From Micropterix aruncella (taxonomy: Eukaryota; Arthropoda; Insecta; Lepidoptera; Micropterigidae), in assembly GCA_944548615.1 (NCBI GenBank), contig CALYMY010000082.1, forward strand, positions 62,001 through 126,000: a DNA stretch of 64,000 bases, read 5' to 3'. This document shows, piece after piece, positions 1 through 9,001 of the stretch (the first letter of the stretch is position 1; each line of letters begins with the position of its first letter). The notes under the pieces were generated by a model. The model saw nothing but the letters and a program-made list of their open reading frames with translations. It searched no databases and was not told the origin of the DNA. A program made the position numbers and the translations under genes.

Positions 1-23
1 GTCATGGTGGAACTTAGTAATTG

Positions 24-126
24 CCATCATAATGGAATGCCTATACCAAATTTCACGTCTCTACGGTTGACCGTTGAGGAGTTCCCTCGTCGGGAGCCAA
101 CCCTGGGTGCAGCAGCCATGTCATGG
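24..126. other. Dyad symmetries within one 119-bp monomer (exemplar)
   Basis: Five perfect short inverted repeats can be read in the consensus monomer: CCAT-cata-ATGG (24-35), ACGGT-tg-ACCGT (63-74), TCCC-tcgtc-GGGA (83-95), ACCC-t-GGGT (100-108) and CCATG-t-CATGG (116-126). They cover 57 of 119 positions. Common variants such as cgatgtcatgg and gtcacgg break the last one, and the ctatggtt variant breaks the second. Short dyads prone to non-B DNA have been reported in centromeric satellites that lack CENP-B boxes; a link to centromere function here is inference only. Confidence 0.6.
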
Positions 127-2859
127 TGGAACTTAGTAATTGCCATCATAATGGAATGCCTATACCAAATTTTACGTCTCTACGGTTGACCGTTGAGGAG
201 TTCCCTCGTCGGGAGCCAACCCTGGGTGCAGCAGCCATGTCATGGTGGAACTTAGTAATTGCCATCATAATGGAATGCCTATACCAAATTTCACGTCTCT
301 ACGGTTGACCGTTGAGGAGTTCCCTCGTCGGGAGCCAACCCTGGGTGCAGCAGCGATGTCATGGTGGAACTTAGAAATTGCCATCATAACGGAATGCCTA
401 TACCAAATTTCACGTCTCTACGGTTGACCGTTGAGGAGTTCCCTCGTCGGGAGCCAACCCTGGGTGCAGCAGCCATGTCATGGTGGAACTTAGTAATTGC
501 CATCATAATGGAATGCCTATACCAAATTTCACGTCTCTACGGTTGACCGTTGAGGAGTTCCCTCGTCGGGAGCCAACCCTGGGTGCAGCAGCGATGTCAT
601 GGTGGAACTTAGTAATTGCCATCATAATGGAATGCCTATATCAAATTTCACGTCTCTACGGTTGACCGTTGAGGAGTTCCCTCGTCGGGAGCCAACCCTG
701 GGTGCAGCAGCCATGTCATGGTGGAACTTAGTAATTGCCATCATAATGGAATGCCTATACCAAATTTCACGTCTCTACGGTTGACCGTTGAGGAGTTCCC
801 TCGTCGGGAGCCAACCCTGGGTGCAGCAGCCATGTCATGGTGGAACTTAGTAATTGTCATCATAATGGAATGCCTATACCAAATTTCACGTCTCTACGGT
901 TGACCGTTGAGGAGTTCCCTCGTCGGGAGCCAACCCTGGGTGCAGCAGCCATGTCATGGTGGAACTTAGTAATTGCCATCATAATGGAATGCCTATACCA
1001 AATTTCACGTCTCTACGGTTGACCGTTGACGAGTTCCCTCGTCGGGAGCCAACCCTGGGTGCAGCAGCCATGTCATGGTGGAACTTAGTAATTGCCATCA
1101 TAATGGAATGCCTATATCAAATTTCACGTCTCTACGGTTGACCGTTGAGGAGTTCCCTCGTCGGGAGCCAACCCTGGGTGCAGCAGCCATGTCATGGTGG
1201 AACTTAGTAATTGCCATCATAATGGAATGCCTATACCAAATTTCACGTCTCTACGGTTGACCGTTGAGGAGTTCCCTCGTCGGGAGCCAACCCTGGGTGC
1301 AGCAGCCATGTCATGGTGGAACTTAGTAATTGCCATCATAATGGAATGCCTATATCAAATTTCACGTCTCTACGGTTGACCGTTGAGGAGTTCCCTCGTC
1401 GGGAGCCAACCCTGGGTGCAGCAGCGATGTCATGGTGGAACTTAGAAATTTCCATCATAATGGAATGCCTATACCAAATTTCACGTCTCTACGGTTGACC
1501 GTTGAGGAGTTCTCTCGTCGGGAGCCAACCCTGGGTGCAGCAGCCATGTCATGGTGGAACTTAGTAATTGCCATCATAATGGAATGCCTATACCAAATTT
1601 CACGTCTCTACGGTTGACCGTTGAGGAGTTCCCTCGTCGGGAGCCAACCCTGGGTGCAGCAGCGATGTCATGGTGGAACTTAGAAATTGCCATCATAACG
1701 GAATGCCTATACCAAATTTCACGTCTCTACGGTTGACCGTTGAGGAGTTCCCTCGTCGGGAGCCAACCCTGGGTGCAGCAGCCATGTCATGGTGGAACTT
1801 AGTAATTGCCATCATAATGGAATGCCTATACCAAATTTCACGTCTCTACGGTTGACCGTTGAGGAGTTCCCTCGTCGGGAGCCAACCCTGGGTGCAGCAG
1901 CGATGTCATGGTGGAACTTAGAAATTGCCATCATAACGGAATGCCTATACCAAATTTCACGTCTCTACGGTTGACCGTTGAGGAGTTCCCTCGTCGGGAG
2001 CCAACCCTAGGTGAAGCAGCCATGTCATGGTGGAGTTTAGTAATTGCCATCATAATGGAATACCTATACCAAATTTCCCGTCTCTATGGTTGACCGTTGA
2101 GGAGTTCCCTCGTCGGGAGCCAACCCTGGATGCAGCAGCCATGTCATGGTGGAACTTAGTAATTGCCATCATAATGGATTGCCTATACCAAATTTCACGT
2201 CTCTACGGTTGACCGTTGAGGAGTTCCCTCGTCGGGAGCCAACCCTGGGTGCAGCAGCCATGTCATGGTGGAACTTAGTAATTGCCATCATAATGGAATG
2301 CCTATACCAAATTTCACGTCTCTACGGTTGACCGTTGAGGAGTTCCCTCGTCGGGAGCCAACCCTGGGTGCAGCAGCGATGTCACGGTGGAACTTAGAAA
2401 TTGCCATCATAATGGAATGCCTATACCAAATTTCACGTCTCTACGGTTGACCGTTGAGGAGTTCCCTCGTCGGGAGCCAACCCTGGGTGCAGCAGCCATG
2501 TCATGGTGGAACTTAGTAATTGCCATCATAATGGAATGCCTATACCAAATTTCACGTCTCTACGGTTGACCGTTGAGGAGTTCCCTCGTCGGGAGCCAAC
2601 CCTGGGTGCAGCAGCCATGTCATGGTGGAACTTAGTAATTGCCATCATAATGGAATGCCTATACCAAATTTCACGTCTCTACGGTTGACCGTTGAGGAGT
2701 TCCCTCGTCGGGAGCCAACCCTGGGTGCAGCAGCCATGTCATGGTGGAACTTCGTAATTGCCATCATAATGGAATGCCTATACCAAATTTCACGTCTCTA
2801 CGGTTGACCGTTGAGGAGTTCCCTCGTCTGGAGCCAACCCTGGGTGCAGCAGCCATGTC

Positions 2860-4168
2860 ATGGTGGAACTTAGTAATTGCCATCATAATGGAATGCCTAT
2901 ACCAAATTTCACGTCTCTACGGTTGACCGTTGAGGAGTTCCCTCGTCGGGAGCCAACCCTGGGTGCAGCAGCCATGTTATGGTGGAACTTAGAAATTGCC
3001 ATCATAACGGAATGCCTATACCGAATTTCACGTCTCTACGGTTGACCGTTGAGGAGTTCCCTCGTCGGGAGCCAACCCTGGGTGAAGCAGCCATGTCATG
3101 GTGGAACTTAGTAATTGCCATCATAATGGAATGCCTATACCAAATTTCCCGTCTCTATGGTTGACCGTTGAGGAGTTCCCTCGTCGGGAGCCAACCCTGG
3201 GTGCAGCAGCCATGTCATGGTGGAACTTAGTAATTGCCATCATAATGGAATGCCTATACCAAATTTCACGTCTCTACGGTTGACCGTTGAGGAGTTCCCT
3301 CGTCGGGAGCCAACCCTGGGTGCAGCAGCCATGTCATGGTGGAACTTAGTAATTGCCATCATAATGGAATGCCTATACCAAATTTCAAGTCTCTACGGTT
3401 GACCGTTGAGGAGTTCCCTCGTCGGGAGCCAACCCTGGGTGCAGCAGCGATGTCATGGTGGAACTTAGAAATTGCCATCATAATCGAATGCCTATACCAA
3501 ATTTCACGTCTCTACGGTTGACCGTTGAGGAGTTCCCTCGTCGGGAGCCAACCCTGGGTGCAGCAGCCATGTTATGGTGGAACTTAGAAATTGCCATCAT
3601 AACGGAATGCCTATACCGAATTTCACGTCTCTACGGTTGACCGTTGAGGAGTTCCCTCGTCGGGAGCCAACCCTGGGTGAAGCAGCCATGTCATGGTGGA
3701 ACTTAGTAATTGCCATCATAATGGAATGCCTATACCAAATTTCCCGTCTCTATGGTTGACCGTTGAGGAGTTCCCTCGTCGGGAGCCAACCCTGGGTGCA
3801 GCAGCGATGTCATGGTGGAACTTAGAAATTGCCATCATAACGGAATGCCTATACCAAATTTCACGTCTCTACGGTTGACCGTTGAGGAGTTCCCTCGTCG
3901 GGAGCCAACCCTGGGTGCAGCAGCCATGTCATGGTGGAACTTAGTAATTGCCATCATAATGGAATGCCTATACCAAATTTCACGTCTCTACGGTTGACCG
4001 TTGAGGAGTTCCCTCGTCGGGAGCCAACCCTGGGTGCAGCAGCGATGTCATGGTGGAACTTAGTAATTGCCATCATAATGGAATGCCTATATCAAATTTC
4101 ACGTCTCTACGGTTGACCGTTGAGGAGTTCCCTCGTCGGGAGCCAACCCTGGGTGCAGCAGCCATGTC
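2860..4168 (+). repeat. Five-monomer (595-bp) local duplication in A1
   Basis: The succession gttatgg, taccgaa, ggtgaag, ttcccgtctctatgg occurs twice, 595 bp (5 x 119) apart, at about 2950-3215 and 3545-3810. A2 carries the same monomer order without the second set: the A1-to-A2 offset is 3,876 bp before about 3573 and 3,281 bp after about 4168. A five-monomer gain in A1 (or loss in A2) by unequal exchange explains both numbers. Confidence 0.8.
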
Positions 4169-4625
4169 ATGGTGGAACTTAGTAATTGCCATCATAATGG
4201 AATGCCTATACCAAATTTCACGTCTCTACGGTTGACCGTTGAGGAGTTCCCTCGTCGGGAGCCAACCCTGGGTGCAGCAGCGATGTCATGGTGGAACTTA
4301 GAAATTGCCATCATAACGGAATGCCTATACCAAATTTCACGTCTCTACGGTTGACCGTTGAGGAGTTCCCTCGTCGGGAGCCAACCCTGGGTGCAGCAGC
4401 CATGTCATGGTGGAACTTAGTAATTGCCATCATAATGGAATGCCTATACCAAATTTCACGTCTCTACGGTTGACCGTTGAGGAGTTCCCTCGTCGGGAGC
4501 CAACCCTGGGTGCAGCAGCCATGTCATGGTGGAACTTAGTAATTGCCATCATAATGGAATGCCTATACCAAATTTCACGTCTCTACGGTTGACCGTTGAG
4601 GAGTTCCCTCGTCCTTGTCACGTAC

Positions 4626-4772
4626 CTCTTTCCGTAGGTTGTTTACTCCTTTTAATTCGTTTAACGCCTCGCGGGCAATATCTCTGGCTCGTTCCGGTAT
4701 TTCTTCGAAATTCCGAAACGGCACTTCTATTTCTGTGGTCTCCATATTGTCTCTTCTCGTTGATCAAAGGCA
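4626..4772 (-). other. Candidate captured exon in S1 (147 bp, minus strand)
   Basis: On the minus strand a pyrimidine tract ending cattttcattttcag (a good 3' splice site) precedes position 4772, and the segment ends at 4626 with GAG followed by GTACGTGA, a consensus 5' splice site. An ATG at 4745 has A at -3 and G at +4. From it run exactly 40 codons to the donor (phase 0), beginning METTEIEVPF and containing a charged, helix-like stretch ERARDIAREALNELK. If unspliced, the frame reads 16 codons further across the spacer/array junction and stops at TGA 4575-4577 (56 codons). An in-frame TGA lies upstream of the ATG, so the segment fits a first coding exon. A second minus frame is also open through the exon, so the reading frame is not certain. 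I do not recognise the protein. The same exon is at offsets 13-159 of all 15 spacers. Confidence 0.4.
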
Positions 4773-4806
4773 CTGAAAATGAAAATGAAAAAGCACAGAT
4801 TAAATA
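4772..4806 (-). promoter_or_regulatory. Possible TATA box plus initiator (or alternative 3' splice site) upstream of the S1 exon
   Basis: On the minus strand TATTTAA (4806-4800) lies with its first T 32 nt before the A of TCAGT (A at 4774). This is the spacing of a TATA box and an arthropod-type initiator, and it would give a 29-nt leader before the ATG at 4745. The same bases form the pyrimidine tract and CAG of a 3' splice site, so the two readings compete. The motifs are intact in both haplotype I and III spacers that I compared. Confidence 0.25.
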
Positions 4807-4823
4807 GTATTGAAAAGTAATTA

Positions 4824-4838
4824 AAGAAGAAGAAGAAG
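4824..4838 (+). repeat. (AAG)5 microsatellite
   Basis: Five perfect AAG units lie just right of the candidate exon. The fixed spacing of flanking features shows the same length in all 15 spacers, with no slippage variation. Confidence 0.9.
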
Positions 4839-4998
4839 ACGAGATAAAAAGCAGAAGCAATGAAATGAAAAGCGTTCTAAAACCCTGTCTTTTGACACCT
4901 CGCTTGTGTGTGTATGATAAAATAAAGAATATAATATTTAATTTATTAAACGAAGCCGCGGGAAAAATACTAAAACTCCCTTGGCTCGGATCGCTACT

Positions 4999-5170
4999 AT
5001 TGAAAACAAAAATCGTAAAATCGATAAATAAACTTTCGCAAGTATGACGAGGGCTGAAGTTACCATAGAAACAGAAATCGTTAAATCGATAAATATTCTA
5101 TTGCGAGTCGGGCCACCGCCCGAGCTCGTTAATATGGAAACAAAACCGTTAAATCGATAAATCAATATAC
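4999..5170 (+). repeat. 66-bp subrepeat, 3 diverged copies (exemplar in S1)
   Basis: Each copy has gaaac(a)n followed by cgt(t/a)aaatcgataaat. The tcgataaat core starts at 5021, 5086 and 5154 (periods 65 and 68). Copies differ from each other far more than the same copy differs between spacers, so this is an old tandem duplication made before the spacer was amplified. It sits at the same offsets in every spacer. No coding or RNA function is visible. Confidence 0.8.
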
Positions 5171-5310
5171 CTATACAGATATTAAATCGTCTATAATTCC
5201 GTTAATATTAATCAGATTTGAAAATTAAAAGAAGCGTTAGATGCACAAAGCAAAACTCTATTAGATAATAATAAACAGGGAGGACTATTGATGCCTTTTA
5301 GCGCAATAGC

Positions 5311-5330
5311 CCTCAAACGTCGGGAGCCAA
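5311..5330 (+). repeat. Monomer-like remnant inside the spacer
   Basis: The spacer reads ccctc-aaac-gtcgggagccaa, while the monomer reads ccctc-gtcgggagccaa. Thirteen contiguous bases (cgtcgggagccaa, 5318-5330) are identical to the 119-bp monomer, and the five bases before a 4-bp insertion also match. The orientation is the same as the array. This suggests a fragment of an ancestral monomer within the spacer, or that both derive from a common longer sequence; chance is unlikely but not excluded. Confidence 0.45.
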
Positions 5331-5334
5331 TTTA

Positions 5335-5720
5335 TTTCGAAAAATGTGATTTTTTCATATAAATTTCTATGTTCAAAATGAAAGTTTATATAAAAAATTT
5401 CAAAATGTCAAAATTTCGAAAATGCCATTTCGTAGAGATTTCAAAGGCCTTCGTTCTGCCCGAACACCGTAACGCGTTTGATTTACTCTATCACGGTCTT
5501 TTTCGAAAAATGACATTTATTCATAACAATTTCTATGTTCAAAATGAAAGTTTGTATAAAAAATTTCAAAATGTCAAAATTTCGAAAATGCCATTTCGTA
5601 GAGATTACCGAGGCCGTCGTTCTGTCTAAACACCGTAACGCGTTAGGTTTACTCTATCTCGATTTATTTCGAAAAATGTGATTTTTTCATAACAATTTCC
5701 AAGTTCAAAATGAAAGTTTA
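5335..5720 (+). repeat. 166-bp subrepeat, 2.3 copies (exemplar in S1)
   Basis: The unit begins tttcgaaaaatg and continues with caatttctatgttcaaaat, aaaatttcaaaatgtcaaa, ccatttcgtagagatt and caccgtaacgcgtt. Copies start at 5335, 5501 and 5667 (period 166), and the third stops after 54 bp at the array junction. The 86- and 113-codon plus frames here are two copies of this unit read in different frames (166 is not a multiple of 3). In some spacers a stop shortens the frame at its start, so it is not a conserved gene. Confidence 0.85.
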
Positions 5721-7894
5721 TCTACGGTTGACCGTTGAGGAGTTCCCTCGTCGGGAGCCAACCCTGGGTGCAGCAGCCATGTCATGGTGGAACTTAGTAA
5801 TTGCCATCATAATGGAATGCCTATACCAAATTTCACGTCTCTACGGTTGACCGTTGAGGAGTTCTCTCGTCGGGAGCCAACCCTGGGTGAAGCAGCCATG
5901 TCATGGTGGAGTTTAGTAATTGCCATCATAATGGAATACCTATACCAAATTTCCCGTCTCTATGGTTGACCGTTGAGGAGTTCCCTCGTCGGGAGCCAAC
6001 CCTGGATGCAGCAGCCATGTCATGGTGGAACTTAGTAATTGCCATCATAATGGATTGCCTATACCAAATTTCACGTCTCTACGGTTGACCGTTGAGGAGT
6101 TCCCTCGTCGGGAGCCAACCCTGGGTGCAGCAGCCATGTCATGGTGGAACTTAGTAATTGCCATCATAATGGAATGCCTATACCAAATTTCACGTCTCTA
6201 CGGTTGACCGTTGAGGAGTTCCCTCGTCGGGAGCCAACCCTGGGTGCAGCAGCGATGTCACGGTGGAACTTAGAAATTGCCATCATAATGGAATGCCTAT
6301 ACCAAATTTCACGTCTCTACGGTTGACCGTTGAGGAGTTCCCTCGTCGGGAGCCAACCCTGGGTGCAGCAGCCATGTCATGGTGGAACTTAGTAATTGCC
6401 ATCATAATGGAATGCCTATACCAAATTTCACGTCTCTACGGTTGACCGTTGAGGAGTTCCCTCGTCGGGAGCCAACCCTGGGTGCAGCAGCCATGTCATG
6501 GTGGAACTTAGTAATTGCCATCATAATGGAATGCCTATACCAAATTTCACGTCTCTACGGTTGACCGTTGAGGAGTTCCCTCGTCGGGAGCCAACCCTGG
6601 GTGCAGCAGCCATGTCATGGTGGAACTTCGTAATTGCCATCATAATGGAATGCCTATACCAAATTTCACGTCTCTACGGTTGACCGTTGAGGAGTTCCCT
6701 CGTCTGGAGCCAACCCTGGGTGCAGCAGCCATGTCATGGTGGAACTTAGTAATTGCCATCATAATGGAATGCCTATACCAAATTTCACGTCTCTACGGTT
6801 GACCGTTGAGGAGTTCCCTCGTCGGGAGCCAACCCTGGGTGCAGCAGCCATGTTATGGTGGAACTTAGAAATTGCCATCATAACGGAATGCCTATACCGA
6901 ATTTCACGTCTCTACGGTTGACCGTTGAGGAGTTCCCTCGTCGGGAGCCAACCCTGGGTGAAGCAGCCATGTCATGGTGGAACTTAGTAATTGCCATCAT
7001 AATGGAATGCCTATACCAAATTTCCCGTCTCTATGGTTGACCGTTGAGGAGTTCCCTCGTCGGGAGCCAACCCTGGGTGCAGCAGCCATGTCATGGTGGA
7101 ACTTAGTAATTGCCATCATAATGGAATGCCTATACCAAATTTCACGTCTCTACGGTTGACCGTTGAGGAGTTCCCTCGTCGGGAGCCAACCCTGGGTGCA
7201 GCAGCCATGTCATGGTGGAACTTAGTAATTGCCATCATAATGGAATGCCTATACCAAATTTCAAGTCTCTACGGTTGACCGTTGAGGAGTTCCCTCGTCG
7301 GGAGCCAACCCTGGGTGCAGCAGCGATGTCATGGTGGAACTTAGAAATTGCCATCATAATCGAATGCCTATACCAAATTTCACGTCTCTACGGTTGACCG
7401 TTGAGGAGTTCCCTCGTCGGGAGCCAACCCTGGGTGCAGCAGCCATGTCATGGTGGAACTTAGTAATTGCCATCATAATGGAATGCCTATACCAAATTTC
7501 ACGTCTCTACGGTTGACCGTTGAGGAGTTCCCTCGTCGGGAGCCAACCCTGGGTGCAGCAGCGATGTCATGGTGGAACTTAGAAATTGCCATCATAACGG
7601 AATGCCTATACCAAATTTCACGTCTCTACGGTTGACCGTTGAGGAGTTCCCTCGTCGGGAGCCAACCCTGGGTGCAGCAGCCATGTCATGGTGGAACTTA
7701 GTAATTGCCATCATAATGGAATGCCTATACCAAATTTCACGTCTCTACGGTTGACCGTTGAGGAGTTCCCTCGTCGGGAGCCAACCCTGGGTGCAGCAGC
7801 CATGTCATGGTGGAACTTAGTAATTGCCATCATAATGGAATGCCTATACCAAATTTCACGTATCTACGGTTGACCGTTGAGGAGTTCCCTCGTC
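5721..7894 (+). repeat. Satellite array A2 (18 monomers + 32 bp)
   Basis: 2,174 bp = 18 x 119 + 32. Monomers follow the same variant order as A1 from about 1908 on (ggtgaag with tggagttta and aatacc, then ggatgcag, gtcacgg, aacttcg, cgtctgg, gttatgg, ggtgaag, ttcaagtc, aatcgaa). The last complete repeat has a unique cgtatctacgg (a at 7862), shared only with the end of A4; this marks the edge of the 7,157-bp duplication. Confidence 0.98.
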
Positions 7895-9001
7895 CTTGTC
7901 ACGTACCTCTTTCCGTAGGTTGTTTACTCCTTTTAATTCGTTTAACGCCTCGCGGGCAATATCTCTGGCTCGTTCCGGTATTTCTTCGAAATTCCGAAAC
8001 GGCACTTCTATTTCTGTGGTCTCCATATTGTCTCTTCTCGTTGATCAAAGGCACTGAAAATGAAAATGAAAAAGCACAGATTAAATAGTATTGAAAAGTA
8101 ATTAAAGAAGAAGAAGAAGACGAGATAAAAAGCAGAAGCAATGAAATGAAAAGCGTTCTAAAACCCTGTCTTTTGACACCTCGCTTGTGTGTGTATGATA
8201 AAATAAAGAATATAATATTTAATTTATTAAACGAAGCCGCGGGAAAAATACTAAAACTCCCTTGGCTCGGATCGCTACTATTGAAAACAAAAATCGTAAA
8301 ATCGATAAATAAACTTTCGCAAGTATGACGAGGGCTGAAGTTACCATAGAAACAGAAATCGTTAAATCGATAAATATTCTATTGCGAGTCGGGCCACCGC
8401 CCGAGCTCGTTAATATGGAAACAAAACCGTTAAATCGATAAATCAATATACCTATACAGATATTAAATCGTCTATAATTCCGTTAATATTAATCAGATTT
8501 GAAAATTAAAAGAAGCGTTAGATGCACAAAGCAAAACTCTATTAGATAATAATAAACAGGGAGGACTATTGATGCCTTTTAGCGCAATAGCCCTCAAACG
8601 TCGGGAGCCAATTTATTTCGAAAAATGTGATTTTTTCATATAAATTTCTATGTTCAAAATGAAAGTTTATATAAAAAATTTCAAAATGTCAAAATTTCGA
8701 AAATGCCATTTCGTAGAGATTTCAAAGGCCTTCGTTCTGCCCGAACACCGTAACGCGTTTGATTTACTCTATCACGGTCTTTTTCGAAAAATGACATTTA
8801 TTCATAACAATTTCTATGTTCAAAATGAAAGTTTGTATAAAAAATTTCAAAATGTCAAAATTTCGAAAATGCCATTTCGTAGAGATTACCGAGGCCGTCG
8901 TTCTGTCTAAACACCGTAACGCGTTAGGTTTACTCTATCTCGATTTATTTCGAAAAATGTGATTTTTTCATAACAATTTCCAAGTTCAAAATGAAAGTTT
9001 A
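7895..9001. repeat. Spacer S2, haplotype I
   Basis: Carries the same alleles as S1 at all diagnostic offsets examined. The candidate minus-strand exon is at 7907-8053, with ATG at 8026 and donor GTACGT. The unspliced frame crosses the a at 7862, which changes one codon (E to D) before the same stop. Confidence 0.97.

Larger units (their letters stand above)
1..4613 (+). repeat. Satellite array A1 (119-bp monomer, about 38.5 copies, truncated at left)
   Basis: Head-to-tail 119-bp monomers, seen as the same sequence recurring every 119 bp without length change. Landmarks in the monomer are gtcatggtggaac (from 1), acggttgaccgt (63-74), ctcgtcgggagcc and ccctgggtgcagcag. Most sites are invariant. 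The commonest alternatives are ccatg/cgatg before the tcatggtgg motif and agtaatt/agaaatt after it; these two often change together. The array carries a run of marked monomers from about 1908 to 3573 (ggtgaag, ggatgcag, gtcacgg, aacttcg, cgtctgg, taccgaa, ttcaagtc, aatcgaa) that recurs in most long arrays here. The rare gttatgg variant occurs at 2978 and 3573, exactly five monomers apart. Compared with A2, A1 has five extra monomers at about 3574-4168. Because 119 is not a multiple of 3, the 61-codon frames that span monomers rotate through all frames, so it is non-coding. The array ends at the ctcgtc that precedes S1. Confidence 0.98.
4614..5720. repeat. Spacer S1, 1,107 bp, haplotype I
   Basis: AT-rich non-monomer block between A1 and A2, and the reference for offsets below (offset 1 = 4614). 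Contents from left to right: a candidate exon on the minus strand (offsets 13-159); a (AAG)5 run; AT-rich sequence; three diverged 66-bp subrepeats (offsets about 386-557); a remnant that resembles the monomer (offsets about 698-717); and a 166-bp subrepeat in 2.3 copies (offsets 722-1107). Haplotype I alleles are offset 1 c, 9 g, 299 g, 397 a, 519 a, then gatgcac, gataataat, catataaat, gtttatata, ctgcccg and ggtctttttcg. At the right edge the sequence passes from gaaagttta into tctacggttg of the monomer. Its open frames (up to 93 codons, partly in the array) show no conserved start and no family I recognise. Confidence 0.97.

Noticed and set aside
76..100. CENP-B box in the monomer
   Set aside because: ttccctcgtcggga resembles the motif at its ends but is two bases too short and lacks the TTCG start. 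No other match to TTCGnnnnAnnCGGG was found in the monomer or in the TTCG-containing spacer sites I checked.
1..4600. Dozens of 61-codon plus-strand open frames across the arrays
   Set aside because: They are the same 1.5-monomer reading repeated each 119 bp in successive frames. 119 is not a multiple of 3, the frames overlap each other, and codon changes are as free as other changes.
1..4613. CRISPR array
   Set aside because: The repeat unit is 119 bp with no unique spacers between units, in a eukaryotic-looking context.
4618..4860. 80-codon minus frame overlapping the candidate exon
   Set aside because: Begins in the (AAG)n complement as a serine run. It competes with the 40-codon frame that starts at a well-placed ATG and ends in phase 0 at the donor. 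Kept only as a caution about which frame is used.
4865..5047. 60-codon plus frame in the spacer centre
   Set aside because: AT-rich, overlaps the 66-bp subrepeat and a 75-codon minus frame, no recognised domain; conservation among spacers reflects recent copying only.
4938..5165. 75-codon minus frame in the spacer
   Set aside because: Reads through three subrepeats, no recognised domain, no start context or splice signals to support it.
5369..5629. 86- or 113-codon plus frame at the right of each spacer
   Set aside because: It is two 166-bp subrepeats read in different frames. A haplotype SNP moves its start, and no family is recognisable.
4614..5720. Ribosomal DNA intergenic spacer or a transposon as the source of the 1,107-bp block
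   Set aside because: No rRNA sequence lies anywhere in the window. The block has no terminal inverted repeats, LTRs, transposase or reverse transcriptase. The 32-bp bracketing repeat alone is not enough to call a mobile element.
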